Shown: positions 1 through 6,210 of the stretch, one piece after another
Layout: each line of letters opens with the position of its first letter
Numbering within the stretch: the stretch's first letter is position 1
NCBI GenBank assembly: GCA_002780705.1
Contig: PEUP01000003.1
Coordinates: 1 to 21,476 of the forward strand
Source of the DNA: Elusimicrobia bacterium CG03_land_8_20_14_0_80_50_18
GTDB lineage: Bacteria > CG03
DNA length: 21,476 nt
Direction: 5' to 3'
The notes under the pieces: generated by a model
Database searches by the model: none
The model's input: only the letters and a program-made list of their open reading frames with translations
What the model was told of the DNA's origin: nothing
Program-made: the position numbers and the translations under genes

Positions 1-544
1 ATTCTTTAAGCGGCCATTTCGCCTGAGGCGCCACGCAAATGATCTCATCCGACGGGCGAATTCCCTGGCTCAGAATAATGCGGCGGGCCCGGTCTTTTTC
101 CTTCGCGCTCAGGAAAAGTGAGGCCTTATCCGTGTGTATTTTCATTTTATCTCCGGCAAGAACATCAAGATATCTGCTGACAGCTCCTGGGATCACGGCG
201 CTCCGCCCTTTTAAGAGCTTCTTTCGCTCCTTCCTGTGGGTTTTCACTCTCCTCGCGCGCAAAGGAAAAAACGCGCTCAGGGCGCGGCTCCGCAGAGACG
301 AATGAAGGTCGTAAATCCTCTCGGGATTTATTTCCCGCATGAGGCGGGTTAAAGAAAAAAGGCTGTGATCTTCAAGCGCTATCACCCTGTCCACGAAAGG
401 GTTTTCTTCAAAAACGGGAGCGTAGGCGCGTTTCGTGAAAAAATATATGAAACTTCCGGGATGATTGAGTTTGATATTCTCGCAGACCGGCGTCGTGAGT
501 ATCACATCACCCAGCGAACTGAACCTTATGACGGCAAAATTCAT
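1..544 (-). CDS. Glycosyltransferase family 9 (LPS heptosyltransferase-like), 3' end outside window
   Basis: An open frame starts at ATG 542-544 and stays open to the left edge, giving 181 visible residues. The N-terminus has the GT9 signature: an initial strand followed by RFSSLGDVILTTP at residues 7-19, then a PGS.I.F.TK segment and an ENPFVDRVIAL segment. A second GT9-like block, APQAKWP, appears at residues 172-178, where family members begin the sugar-nucleotide-binding C-terminal half. The family adds ADP-heptose or similar sugars to the lipid A/Kdo core on the cytoplasmic face of the inner membrane. It starts 6 nt after the potassium channel stop and lies in the same run as waaA, which fits inner-core LPS assembly. 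A run of six T on the coding strand (355-360) is read through in frame, so there is no frameshift. The exact acceptor and sugar cannot be told from the half that is visible. Confidence 0.85.
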   Translation of the reverse strand, partial: MNFAVIRFSSLGDVILTTPVCENIKLNHPGSFIYFFTKRAYAPVFEENPFVDRVIALEDHSLFSLTRLMREINPERIYDLHSSLRSRALSAFFPLRARRVKTHRKERKKLLKGRSAVIPGAVSRYLDVLAGDKMKIHTDKASLFLSAKEKDRARRIILSQGIRPSDEIICVAPQAKWPLKE

Positions 545-550
545 ACCGTC

Positions 551-1558
551 TCACTTGCCTTCCGAAATATAGCGGCTGAGCCTCTCCATCTTATCGGGAT
601 TGCCGAGCACGAGTATTTTGTCATTCGCTTCCAGCAATGTGCCTGCGTCGGGGTTATAAATGAATCTGCCTGTGGACGCTTTCCTGATAGCTATTACAAC
701 CAGTCCCGTGTTTTTACTGATCTGGCTTTTGGCGAGCGTGTAATTGATAAACGGGGATTTTTCGGGCATATCCATCTCCTCTATTCTCCATTCACCCTCA
801 TTCTCCTTGAGCATTATGTCAAGGAAGGAGACAACATTCGGCCTGAGAGCCGTCGAGGCCATCCGCAGACCGCCTATCTTCTGGGGCGAGACAACAGCGT
901 CGGCGCCCGCCCTTTTCAGCTTCGCTTCGGCCTCTTCCTCCACGGCTTCCGCGACAACCTTGATTCTGGGGTTGAGGCTCTTGGCCGATATCACAACATA
1001 CATGTTGGTGGCGTCACTGCTCAGGCAGGAGAGTATCGTCTTGGCTTTCTCAACGCCCGCCTCTATGAGCACATCATCCTGGGAAGCGTCGCCGATGATA
1101 TATCTGAGATCGGGCAGCGTCTTTTTAATCCTTTCAAGATTTTTCTCGTCCTTTTCTATGACGACGAAGTGCTGTCTTGTCTGGTAGAACTCTCCCACGA
1201 TCGCCTCGCCCACGGGCGAAAGGCCGCATATTATGTGATGCCCCCTCATGTTTTTTATAGCCTCAGTCATTTTCTGCCTCCTTAAAATATTTCCCACTTC
1301 TCCCTGCAGTATCAGGGATGTAAAAAGTCCGGCCAGGCCGGCCACGAGCGAAAAACCGAAAAGTATCAGCACCATCGTGAATATCTTTCCGGCGGGGCTC
1401 AGCGGATGCACCTCTCCAAAGCCGATTGAGGAAAGGGTTATTGAGGTCATATAGAGGGAATCCATGAGATTCCATTTCTCTATCAGCATGTAGCCGAAAG
1501 TCCCGGTGGATATAACTAAAATCACCATGAAAACAATGGTCGCTAATTTTCTGTTCAT
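551..1558 (-). CDS. Potassium channel with TrkA/RCK regulatory domains
   Basis: A 335-residue protein with two membrane segments (about residues 7-27 and 58-85) around a pore loop. The selectivity-filter region reads TLSSIGFGEV (41-50), a GFGE version of the usual GYGD. A cytoplasmic RCK-N/TrkA-N Rossmann domain follows from about residue 107, with the nucleotide-loop variant ICGLSPVGEAI (110-120), an acidic strand end (VVIEKD) and a GDAS motif. A TrkA-C domain fills about 250-335. The layout matches MthK/Kch-type channels, in which RCK rings gate K+ flow in response to ligands. The ATG at 1556-1558 overlaps the waaA stop as ATGA, so translation is probably coupled. Its job in this envelope gene cluster is not evident. 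K+ selectivity is inferred from the family. Confidence 0.88.
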   Translation of the reverse strand: MNRKLATIVFMVILVISTGTFGYMLIEKWNLMDSLYMTSITLSSIGFGEVHPLSPAGKIFTMVLILFGFSLVAGLAGLFTSLILQGEVGNILRRQKMTEAIKNMRGHHIICGLSPVGEAIVGEFYQTRQHFVVIEKDEKNLERIKKTLPDLRYIIGDASQDDVLIEAGVEKAKTILSCLSSDATNMYVVISAKSLNPRIKVVAEAVEEEAEAKLKRAGADAVVSPQKIGGLRMASTALRPNVVSFLDIMLKENEGEWRIEEMDMPEKSPFINYTLAKSQISKNTGLVVIAIRKASTGRFIYNPDAGTLLEANDKILVLGNPDKMERLSRYISEGK

Positions 1559-2811
1559 CTCTTATTCAGCAGGCCGCTTTTTAAAATGGCCGTGTTACGC
1601 CGGAGAGCGCCTTTCAGCATTTCCAGTTTGGCGAAAGCCGCGGAGGCCTTTCTCTCCCTCATTTCCTTTGAAGAGGAGAGTTCCTTAAAAACCCCTGCCA
1701 GAGAAGCGCTGTCCGCAACAACAAAAATCTCGTCTTTGAGTATATCAAATTCCTCGCTGAAATTCCCAGTGTGAGGCCCCACGACAACGGCTTTTTTTCT
1801 CCGGACGGCCTCAACAAAATTCTGGCCGCCGTGAGGCACCAGCGATCCGCCCACAAAACAGATATCGGAGATGCCGTAAATACCGTCCAGGAGACCCATC
1901 CTGTCCACGATAAGAAAGCGCGATCCGGGCCTGAAACCGCCGTCCCGGCTGAAACAGGAGGAGTCTATCTCTCTCCGCTTGAAAACGCGCTCAAGTTCTC
2001 TCACGCGCTCAATGTGGCGTGGTGCTATCATGCAGTAAACATCGCCGCCCAGAGAAAGCGCCGCGTCTATGACGGCTTCTTCCTCACCCCCGTGGGTGCT
2101 GCCGGCTGTTATGAGCAGAGCGCCTTCCGGCACGGAGTAATCTTTCCTGCTGATTTCCGTATCCGTCGAGGGCGCGGCAATATCATATTTGATATTTCCC
2201 GTCACCGTCACTCTGGCGGGATCAGCGCCCAGGGCGATAAACCTGACGGCGTCTTTTTTCGTGCGGGCGGATATCAGCTCTATTTTTTTAAGCATCATCC
2301 GGGTCAGAGCTTTTATAAGTTTGTACTTAGGAAAACTCCGGTCGGAGACTCTGCCGTTTACAATCACTATTTTGGAGTAACGCGAGGCGGATTCTATGAG
2401 ATTGGGCCAGAGCTCGAGCTCCATCAGCAGCACGAGTGAGGGCCGGACTTTTTTCATAAAACTCCGTGTGATAAAGAAAATATCAACAGGGGCATAGTAA
2501 ACGCCGTCAAAGGCGCCGGATGATTTCGCCAGTGCCCTTCCCTCAGGGGTCATGGCAAAAAGATAGAGGGGAAGCCCTGTGTCTTTGAGTCCGCCGGCAA
2601 GCGCAATGGCCAGTTTCACCTCACCCACTGAAGACGCCTGAAACCACAGTCCGCCGGGAATAAAAGCGGCATCGGGAAGATAGAAGCGCTGATGAAATGT
2701 GCCCCTGCTCCTTTTGATATATCTGTAGAGACCGGGCAAAGCGGCGAGCAAAAGAAGCGGCGGAAGAAAAAGCAGCGTAAAAGTGTTGATGATTATCAGC
2801 GACGGACTCAT
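1555..2811 (-). CDS. waaA: 3-deoxy-D-manno-octulosonic acid (Kdo) transferase
   Basis: A 418-residue GT30 enzyme that transfers Kdo from CMP-Kdo to the lipid A precursor at the inner membrane. A hydrophobic N-terminal anchor covers about residues 5-26. The N-terminal GT-B domain has the family block LWFQASSVGEV (55-65) with the expected catalytic Glu at 64. Further motifs are MELELWPNLI (about 130-139), VNGRVSDRS and TGNIKYD, all typical of WaaA. The C-terminal domain carries FVGGSLVPHGGQNFVEA, the usual CMP-Kdo-binding region. One oddity is Gln58 where E. coli WaaA has His in the same motif. The gene begins 3 nt after the stop of the 160-residue unknown and ends in an ATGA overlap with the channel gene. 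Whether it adds one or several Kdo residues cannot be read from the sequence. Confidence 0.95.
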   Translation of the reverse strand: MSPSLIIINTFTLLFLPPLLLLAALPGLYRYIKRSRGTFHQRFYLPDAAFIPGGLWFQASSVGEVKLAIALAGGLKDTGLPLYLFAMTPEGRALAKSSGAFDGVYYAPVDIFFITRSFMKKVRPSLVLLMELELWPNLIESASRYSKIVIVNGRVSDRSFPKYKLIKALTRMMLKKIELISARTKKDAVRFIALGADPARVTVTGNIKYDIAAPSTDTEISRKDYSVPEGALLITAGSTHGGEEEAVIDAALSLGGDVYCMIAPRHIERVRELERVFKRREIDSSCFSRDGGFRPGSRFLIVDRMGLLDGIYGISDICFVGGSLVPHGGQNFVEAVRRKKAVVVGPHTGNFSEEFDILKDEIFVVADSASLAGVFKELSSSKEMRERKASAAFAKLEMLKGALRRNTAILKSGLLNKR

Positions 2812-2814
2812 CTC

Positions 2815-3297
2815 TCAGATCTTAAACTCCCCCGCGACGGGACCTTCAGTAAACTCAAATCCCTCAGCGCCGAGGACATCCGCGGCGTCAGCGGGTGAGA
2901 TATCTTCGGCCTCCACTTTCAATTTTTTTTCACCGAGTTCACGCGCGGCTATTTCAGCCATTATCTGTTTCATCTTCAGAAAAACTTCGGCATAAACGGC
3001 TTTCCGCACCCTCTCATCCATGCCGTCATTCTTTTCCGATGCTACTGAAGCGGGGTCCGGAGCATAGATGCCGGCCATGAACACAAACCTTCGGCCCGTG
3101 TCTTTGTAAATGAGCGCCGAGTAATTGTCAAAAGCCGCGCAGGCCCTCCTGGCGGCATCCTTGATGGCGGCGATGGTTTCCGGATGGCCTTTTTCATAAA
3201 CCTTGTAAAAAACTTTGCCCGGCGACGGCTTGACCTTTAATTTCTTTATCTTGACACCCACAGCCACACGCGCTTCTCTCACGATTTTTTTCTCCAT
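2815..3297 (-). CDS. Unrecognised 160-residue protein in the thiamine/LPS operon
   Basis: I do not recognise this protein. It is soluble, with no signal peptide or membrane segment, and is rich in Lys, Ala and Glu. The first 45 residues are basic and look beta-rich. A predicted helical stretch (about 40-56) leads into an aromatic block, FDNYSALIYKDTGRRFVF (about 56-73). A long amphipathic helix follows at about 94-121 and the C-terminal third is acidic. Its ATG (3295-3297) overlaps the end of the fumarase-beta gene by 19 nt and its stop is 3 nt before waaA. It is therefore very likely a translated member of the operon and not a chance frame. Codon usage looks like its neighbours. A role tied to the orphan fumarase-beta domain or to Kdo/LPS metabolism is possible but unsupported. 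Confidence 0.7.
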   Translation of the reverse strand: MEKKIVREARVAVGVKIKKLKVKPSPGKVFYKVYEKGHPETIAAIKDAARRACAAFDNYSALIYKDTGRRFVFMAGIYAPDPASVASEKNDGMDERVRKAVYAEVFLKMKQIMAEIAARELGEKKLKVEAEDISPADAADVLGAEGFEFTEGPVAGEFKI

Positions 3298-3788
3298 ATA
3301 TTGCGGCCTTTATAATCCTGCGACACTATGACGGGAAAATCCCGCACCTCAAATAACCTGAGCGCCTGGGCACCGAGCTGCGCGTAAGCAATCGTCCTGT
3401 GCGCTGTCACGCGGGATGCCAACAGCGCCCCCGCGCCGCCAGGCGCTTCAAGATAAACGCCCCGCTTCATCAAAGCCGCGGAGCCATCCTCTGAAAGGGC
3501 GCCCTTGCCTATCACAACATTCACGCCCCTGGAAAGTATCCCAGCCAGCGCCCAGTCCATCCTTGAAGATGTCGTGGGACCCGCGGCGAGCACGACGGAG
3601 CCCCTGAGGATGGGGCCGCAGTAAAATACCGCCCAATCTCCGGGGAAACTTTTACGCGATGATGATAAAAATTTCCGGAGTGTGCTGTCTCGCGCCACGG
3701 CGAGGGAGCCGTTTAAAAGCAGAAAATCACCGGCCCTGAGCTTTTCCGGACTCTTGAGCGGCAGAAAAATTCTTCGCTGTGATATCAT
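3279..3788 (-). CDS. Fumarase/tartrate dehydratase class I beta-subunit domain
   Basis: A 169-residue protein matching the C-terminal (beta) domain of iron-sulfur class I fumarases and L(+)-tartrate dehydratases. Visible motifs are GDFLLLNGSLAVARD near the N-terminus, GPTTSSRMD in the middle, GKGA shortly after, a GGAGALLAS block, and LGAQALRLFEVRDFPVIV near the end. These are the substrate-binding landmarks of this domain. The start chosen is the ATG at 3786-3788, which overlaps the thiC stop as ATGA. A frame extending upstream to 3845 would lie inside thiC and adds a non-homologous tail. The alpha subunit, which holds the 4Fe-4S cluster, is not in the window, although the two are normally adjacent. 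The protein therefore either pairs with an unlinked alpha subunit or has a different use. Confidence 0.87.
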   Translation of the reverse strand: MISQRRIFLPLKSPEKLRAGDFLLLNGSLAVARDSTLRKFLSSSRKSFPGDWAVFYCGPILRGSVVLAAGPTTSSRMDWALAGILSRGVNVVIGKGALSEDGSAALMKRGVYLEAPGGAGALLASRVTAHRTIAYAQLGAQALRLFEVRDFPVIVSQDYKGRNIWRKKS

Positions 3789-5011
3789 TTGATTATTTTT
3801 TTCATCACCCTGCGGGTCTGCTCTATGGGGCAAAAATCGCCGCACATCGTGCAGACCTTTCTGCTGAGATGATCCGCTCTTATGACTTCGGGAAAAAGAA
3901 GATTTTTTTTCATAGCCTTCCAGTCCAGGCGGAAGCGCGCGCGGGAAACCGCGCTGTCTCTTTTCAAAGCCGCCGGACGGCCGCGCGAAACATCCGCGGC
4001 GTGAGCGGCCACGCGGGAAGCTATCACGCCCAGCCGCACATCATCAGCGTCGGGCAGGCCCAGATGTTCGGCCGGCGTCACATAGCAGAGAAAATCGGCG
4101 CCGTAGGAAGCCGCCAGCGCCCCTCCTATGGCTGAAGTTATGTGATCAAAACCCGCGGCGGCATCGGTCACCAGAGGGCCGAGGACATAAAAAGGCGCGC
4201 CGTGGCAGAATTTTTTCTCGTCTTTCACGACTTTTTCTATCTGCGAGATAGGTATGTGTCCGGGACCTTCTATCATAGCGTCCACACCGCCCCGGCGGGA
4301 TTGAAGGAAAAGTTTGCCGAGAGTTTTGAGCTCAAGTATCTGGAGGTAATCATTAGCGTCGGAAATGGAACCGGGCCGCAGTCCGTCGCCGAGCGACAGC
4401 GCGGCGTCATATTTTTTCGCTATTTTCACAAGCTTTCCGAAATCGCTGTAGAGCGGATTCTCTTTGCCGGTATCCTGCATCCATCCGAAAATAAGGCCTC
4501 CGCCTCTTGAGACGACTCCACCCATGCGCGGATGCTTTTTCAGATAATTGAGCGACTCGCGCGTCACGCCGCAGTGCACCGTGACAAAATCCACGCCCAT
4601 TGAAAGCTGCTCCTCTATCACCTCAAAGAAAGCTTCAGGCGACGGGTTTTTGTATTTTGAAAAAAGATGATAGGCCGGCACAGTCCCCACCGGGACAGTT
4701 GACCGTTCCAGCACTTTTTTGAGCACCCTTAGAAAATCCTTTCCGCAGGAAAGGTCCATGACCGCGTCGGCGCCGCCCCGTATAGCGGCGTCAAGTTTTT
4801 TGATTTCCGTTTTCCAGTCGGAGGCGAGCGGAGAAAGGCCGATGTTGGCGTTTATTTTAACGCGCAGGTCTTTGCCTACCGCCACAGCGCGGCGCTTTGA
4901 GAGGCGGCTTTTCATAATGGCGATGCGGCCCGCTTTATAATTTTTTTCAAAAATCCCTGGAGGGATTCCTTCCTCCAAGGCCAATCGCCTGATCAATTTT
5001 TTGGTTTTCAT
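3785..5011 (-). CDS. thiC: Phosphomethylpyrimidine synthase (HMP-P synthase)
   Basis: A 408-residue radical-SAM enzyme converting aminoimidazole ribotide to HMP-phosphate, the pyrimidine half of thiamine. Family blocks appear in order: KINANIGLS, GADAVMDLSCGKD, PVGTVPAY, VTVHCGV, SLGDGLRPGS, MIEGPGHIP, CHGAPFYVLGPLVTD and DHITSAIGGA. The C-terminal cluster motif is CTMCGDFC, with Cys at 387, 390 and 394 (C-x2-C-x3-C), as in the shorter ThiC forms of many anaerobes and archaea. The length fits this short form, which lacks the long N-terminal extension of the E. coli protein. The ATG at 5009-5011 overlaps the thiD2-like stop as ATGA. The stop overlaps the next start the same way, so the genes are translationally linked. 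Confidence 0.97.
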   Translation of the reverse strand: MKTKKLIRRLALEEGIPPGIFEKNYKAGRIAIMKSRLSKRRAVAVGKDLRVKINANIGLSPLASDWKTEIKKLDAAIRGGADAVMDLSCGKDFLRVLKKVLERSTVPVGTVPAYHLFSKYKNPSPEAFFEVIEEQLSMGVDFVTVHCGVTRESLNYLKKHPRMGGVVSRGGGLIFGWMQDTGKENPLYSDFGKLVKIAKKYDAALSLGDGLRPGSISDANDYLQILELKTLGKLFLQSRRGGVDAMIEGPGHIPISQIEKVVKDEKKFCHGAPFYVLGPLVTDAAAGFDHITSAIGGALAASYGADFLCYVTPAEHLGLPDADDVRLGVIASRVAAHAADVSRGRPAALKRDSAVSRARFRLDWKAMKKNLLFPEVIRADHLSRKVCTMCGDFCPIEQTRRVMKKIIK

Positions 5012-5394
5012 AGAGCTTTCACAAAATCCTTTTCTATCTCGTAAAGCCGGAAACGGATTCTCTTTATCCTTCCCGACTTTTTCACATCGTCAAGTTTGCT
5101 TATTTCTTCTAAGACGCGGAGGGCCTCTCCCGCGCGTGATATATTCGCCCTGAGCGCCGAGGTGACGCCGCTTCTTCCTTTCTCGCGCGTCATCGCGCCT
5201 TTATCGCGCCTCACATCGCGGCTTTCCACAAGCTTGTCATAATCATCCGCGAAAATCGCGGCCAGCCGGTGCCGGAGTTTTTTCAGTTCCGCGAATTTCC
5301 CGCTTTTAAAATAAAACCTTTCTATGTCTTCCACGACCCTCAACCCCTCCCTGGCGCGGTTGAGGTTAGCGTCAATAATACTCAGTTTTCGCAT
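5008..5394 (-). CDS. ThiD2-like thiamine biosynthesis domain protein, stand-alone
   Basis: A 128-residue, mostly helical protein. The opening IIDANLNRAREGLRVVEDIERF and the later repeat-like segment RANISRAGEALRVLEEISK are characteristic of the ThiD2 domain. That domain is found at the N-terminus of some ThiE proteins and is thought to act as an alternative HMP-phosphate kinase. Here it is a separate protein with no ThiE domain attached. Adjacency and ATGA overlap with thiC support a place in the pyrimidine branch of thiamine synthesis, converting HMP-P made by ThiC to HMP-PP. The start at 5392-5394 agrees with the conserved beginning of the domain. No Shine-Dalgarno precedes it, and the -10 box lies only 6 nt upstream. 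The kinase role is known from the family and not shown here. Confidence 0.82.
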   Translation of the reverse strand: MRKLSIIDANLNRAREGLRVVEDIERFYFKSGKFAELKKLRHRLAAIFADDYDKLVESRDVRRDKGAMTREKGRSGVTSALRANISRAGEALRVLEEISKLDDVKKSGRIKRIRFRLYEIEKDFVKAL

Positions 5395-5400
5395 GGGGAC

Positions 5401-5406
5401 ATTATA
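5401..5406 (-). promoter_or_regulatory. Putative -10 box for the thiD2-thiC operon
   Basis: The minus strand reads TATAAT at this position, a perfect -10 hexamer. The thiD2-like ATG begins only 6 nt downstream, so transcription would start at or next to the start codon and give a leaderless or nearly leaderless mRNA. The -35 region is weak: TTATTT sits at 17-nt spacing, while the better TTGACC is only 10 nt away. No ribosome-binding site is visible. Confidence 0.5.
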
Positions 5407-5407
5407 C

Positions 5408-5436
5408 TTGATTAACGGTCAAAAATAAAGTAAGCT
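5408..5436 (+). promoter_or_regulatory. Possible tRNA-Thr promoter
   Basis: On the plus strand TTGATT (5408-5413) and TAAGCT (5431-5436) are 17 nt apart, which would start transcription around 5443, just before the mature tRNA 5' end at 5450. The -10 match is poor. It lies back to back with the thiD2 -10 box, so the two divergent promoters would share DNA. Confidence 0.3.
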
Positions 5437-5449
5437 TTTTTCAGTTTAA

Positions 5450-5522
5450 GCCGGCGTAGCTCAGCTGGTAGAGCAGCGGTTTTGTAAACCGCTGGTCGGG
5501 GGTTCGATTCCTCTCGCCGGCT
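5450..5522 (+). tRNA. tRNA-Thr (anticodon UGU)
   Basis: The sequence folds as a standard 73-nt cloverleaf. The acceptor stem is GCCGGCG paired with CGCCGGC, with discriminator U at 5522. The D arm is TAGCTCAGCTGGTAGAGCA. The anticodon stem is GCGGT/ACCGC with loop TTTGTAA, giving anticodon TGT, which reads ACA threonine. The T arm GGGGG/CCTCT carries loop TTCGATT and two G-U pairs. No CCA is encoded. It is the only plus-strand gene in the window, and transcription from the spt operon on the other strand could run antisense through it. Its last 17 nt are repeated 136 bp downstream. Confidence 0.96.
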
Positions 5523-5529
5523 TTTACTT
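5506..5529 (+). repeat. 24-nt direct repeat, copy 1 (tRNA-Thr 3' end plus flank)
   Basis: This stretch covers the second half of the T arm, the 3' acceptor strand and discriminator of tRNA-Thr plus 7 nt beyond. It is identical over 24 nt to 5642-5665. The core shared word is CTCTCGCCGGCTTTTACTT. A tRNA 3' end repeated downstream is the form left by site-specific integration into a tRNA gene. Confidence 0.9.
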
Positions 5530-5641
5530 CCGTACAGAATCGAAGCTGACCCGAAGCGTGTCCGGCGGACGATAGTGAGCAAAGCGAACGGCAGCGAGGG
5601 CAGCGGGCTTCGAAGGAAACGCGATAGCGTTGGGTGAGAAG
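5530..5641 (+). other. Structured 112-nt segment between two copies of the tRNA 3' end
   Basis: This non-coding segment lies between the two 24-nt repeats. It contains several short inverted repeats. TCGAAGC (5540-5546) pairs with GCTTCGA (5607-5613). AACGC-GATA-GCGTT forms a 5-bp hairpin near 5618-5631. GTCC-GGC-GGAC forms a smaller one near 5560-5570. It also has an internal GGCAGCG direct repeat. The antisense open frame across it is not convincing. It may be a repeat-family unit, a miniature integrated element, or a folded RNA downstream of the tRNA. I see no gene in it. Confidence 0.5.
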
Positions 5642-5665
5642 GATTCCTCTCGCCGGCTTTTACTT
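5642..5665 (+). repeat. 24-nt direct repeat, copy 2
   Basis: An exact copy of 5506-5529, containing the tRNA-Thr 3' acceptor strand and 7 nt of flank. The rest of the tRNA is absent here, because upstream of the repeat the sequence diverges into GGTGAGAAG. It is therefore a fragment and not a second tRNA gene. Confidence 0.9.
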
Positions 5666-5684
5666 TACTCCGCATTCCTGTTTT

Positions 5685-6188
5685 TCAAAAAGCGGAAGAC
5701 ATATTGGAGTAAACCGGACTGCTGTAATCCGAACCGTTGAGCGTCACCTTCACGCGCCCGTCTGAAAAATCACATTTGAAGGTGTTTTTTCTGTAAAGCG
5801 AAGAGGCCAGTTTTTGGATAAATTCTTCCTCAAAGGCGTATATCACGGCCTCAAGCGAGTGCTTCCTGAAAAGTTTAGCCAGGGCCCGGCCGGAATCTTT
5901 TCCCTCAAGAAAAACGAAAGGCGAAATAATATCTCTGCGCGAGCGGAAAAACATTATCTTTTTTTCGGACGGCGCTTCACAGTCCGCCCACAGCGCCTTC
6001 CCGCCACCGGAGGGCTCGCCGTAGAGATCGGGCTTGAATGTGAAACCGGCTTTACGGGAAAACCTCAGTCTGCCCGAAAACATCTCATGCGCCAGAAGTT
6101 TCAGGATAAGGCGCGCGCGGGTCTGTCCGCTTTTTTTCTCCACGACGGTCTTTTTCCCGCCGCCTGTGAAAATATAATTATCTTTCAT
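5685..6188 (-). CDS. YaeQ-like protein (PD-(D/E)XK-fold family)
   Basis: A 167-residue soluble protein that aligns by eye with the small YaeQ family. It has a SGQTRARLILKLLAHEMF helix like the SET.ER.ML.LL.. block of YaeQ. Next is PDLYGEPSGGGKALWADCE, like the EP..W.....G.IDLWIE block, then a P-S-E-K-K-I motif, and a C-terminal FSDGRVKVTLNGSD strand pair like the QDGVIWLS end of E. coli YaeQ. The function of the family is not established. Its fold is related to PD-(D/E)XK nucleases. The ATG at 6186-6188 is preferred. An extension to 6227 would use a TTG start inside the upstream gene. It follows the GNAT gene by 22 nt and is the last gene of the putative ceramide operon. The assignment is by motif pattern only. 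Confidence 0.55.
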   Translation of the reverse strand: MKDNYIFTGGGKKTVVEKKSGQTRARLILKLLAHEMFSGRLRFSRKAGFTFKPDLYGEPSGGGKALWADCEAPSEKKIMFFRSRRDIISPFVFLEGKDSGRALAKLFRKHSLEAVIYAFEEEFIQKLASSLYRKNTFKCDFSDGRVKVTLNGSDYSSPVYSNMSSAF

Positions 6189-6210
6189 TGACGGTGCGGC
6201 ATCCAAACAA

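Noticed and set aside
355..360. Apparent frameshift or early stop in the GT9 gene at a T run
   Set aside because: A first reading with five T gave a stop. Recounting shows six T, and the frame then continues with family-like sequence to the window edge.
365..1285. A 306-residue plus-strand open frame
   Set aside because: It lies opposite the potassium channel and the GT9 gene, whose protein motifs are unmistakable. It is a shadow frame of GC-biased third positions.
1771..2439. A 222-residue plus-strand open frame
   Set aside because: Fully antisense to waaA, with no recognisable motif.
5642..5665. A second tRNA gene downstream of tRNA-Thr
   Set aside because: Only the 3' T-arm/acceptor part is present. 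No D arm, anticodon arm or 5' acceptor strand precedes it.
5412..5675. An 87-residue minus-strand open frame
   Set aside because: It is the antisense of tRNA-Thr and the repeat segment. Its peptide is the kind of spurious product seen when tRNA genes are translated in reverse, and no ribosome site or homologue is apparent.
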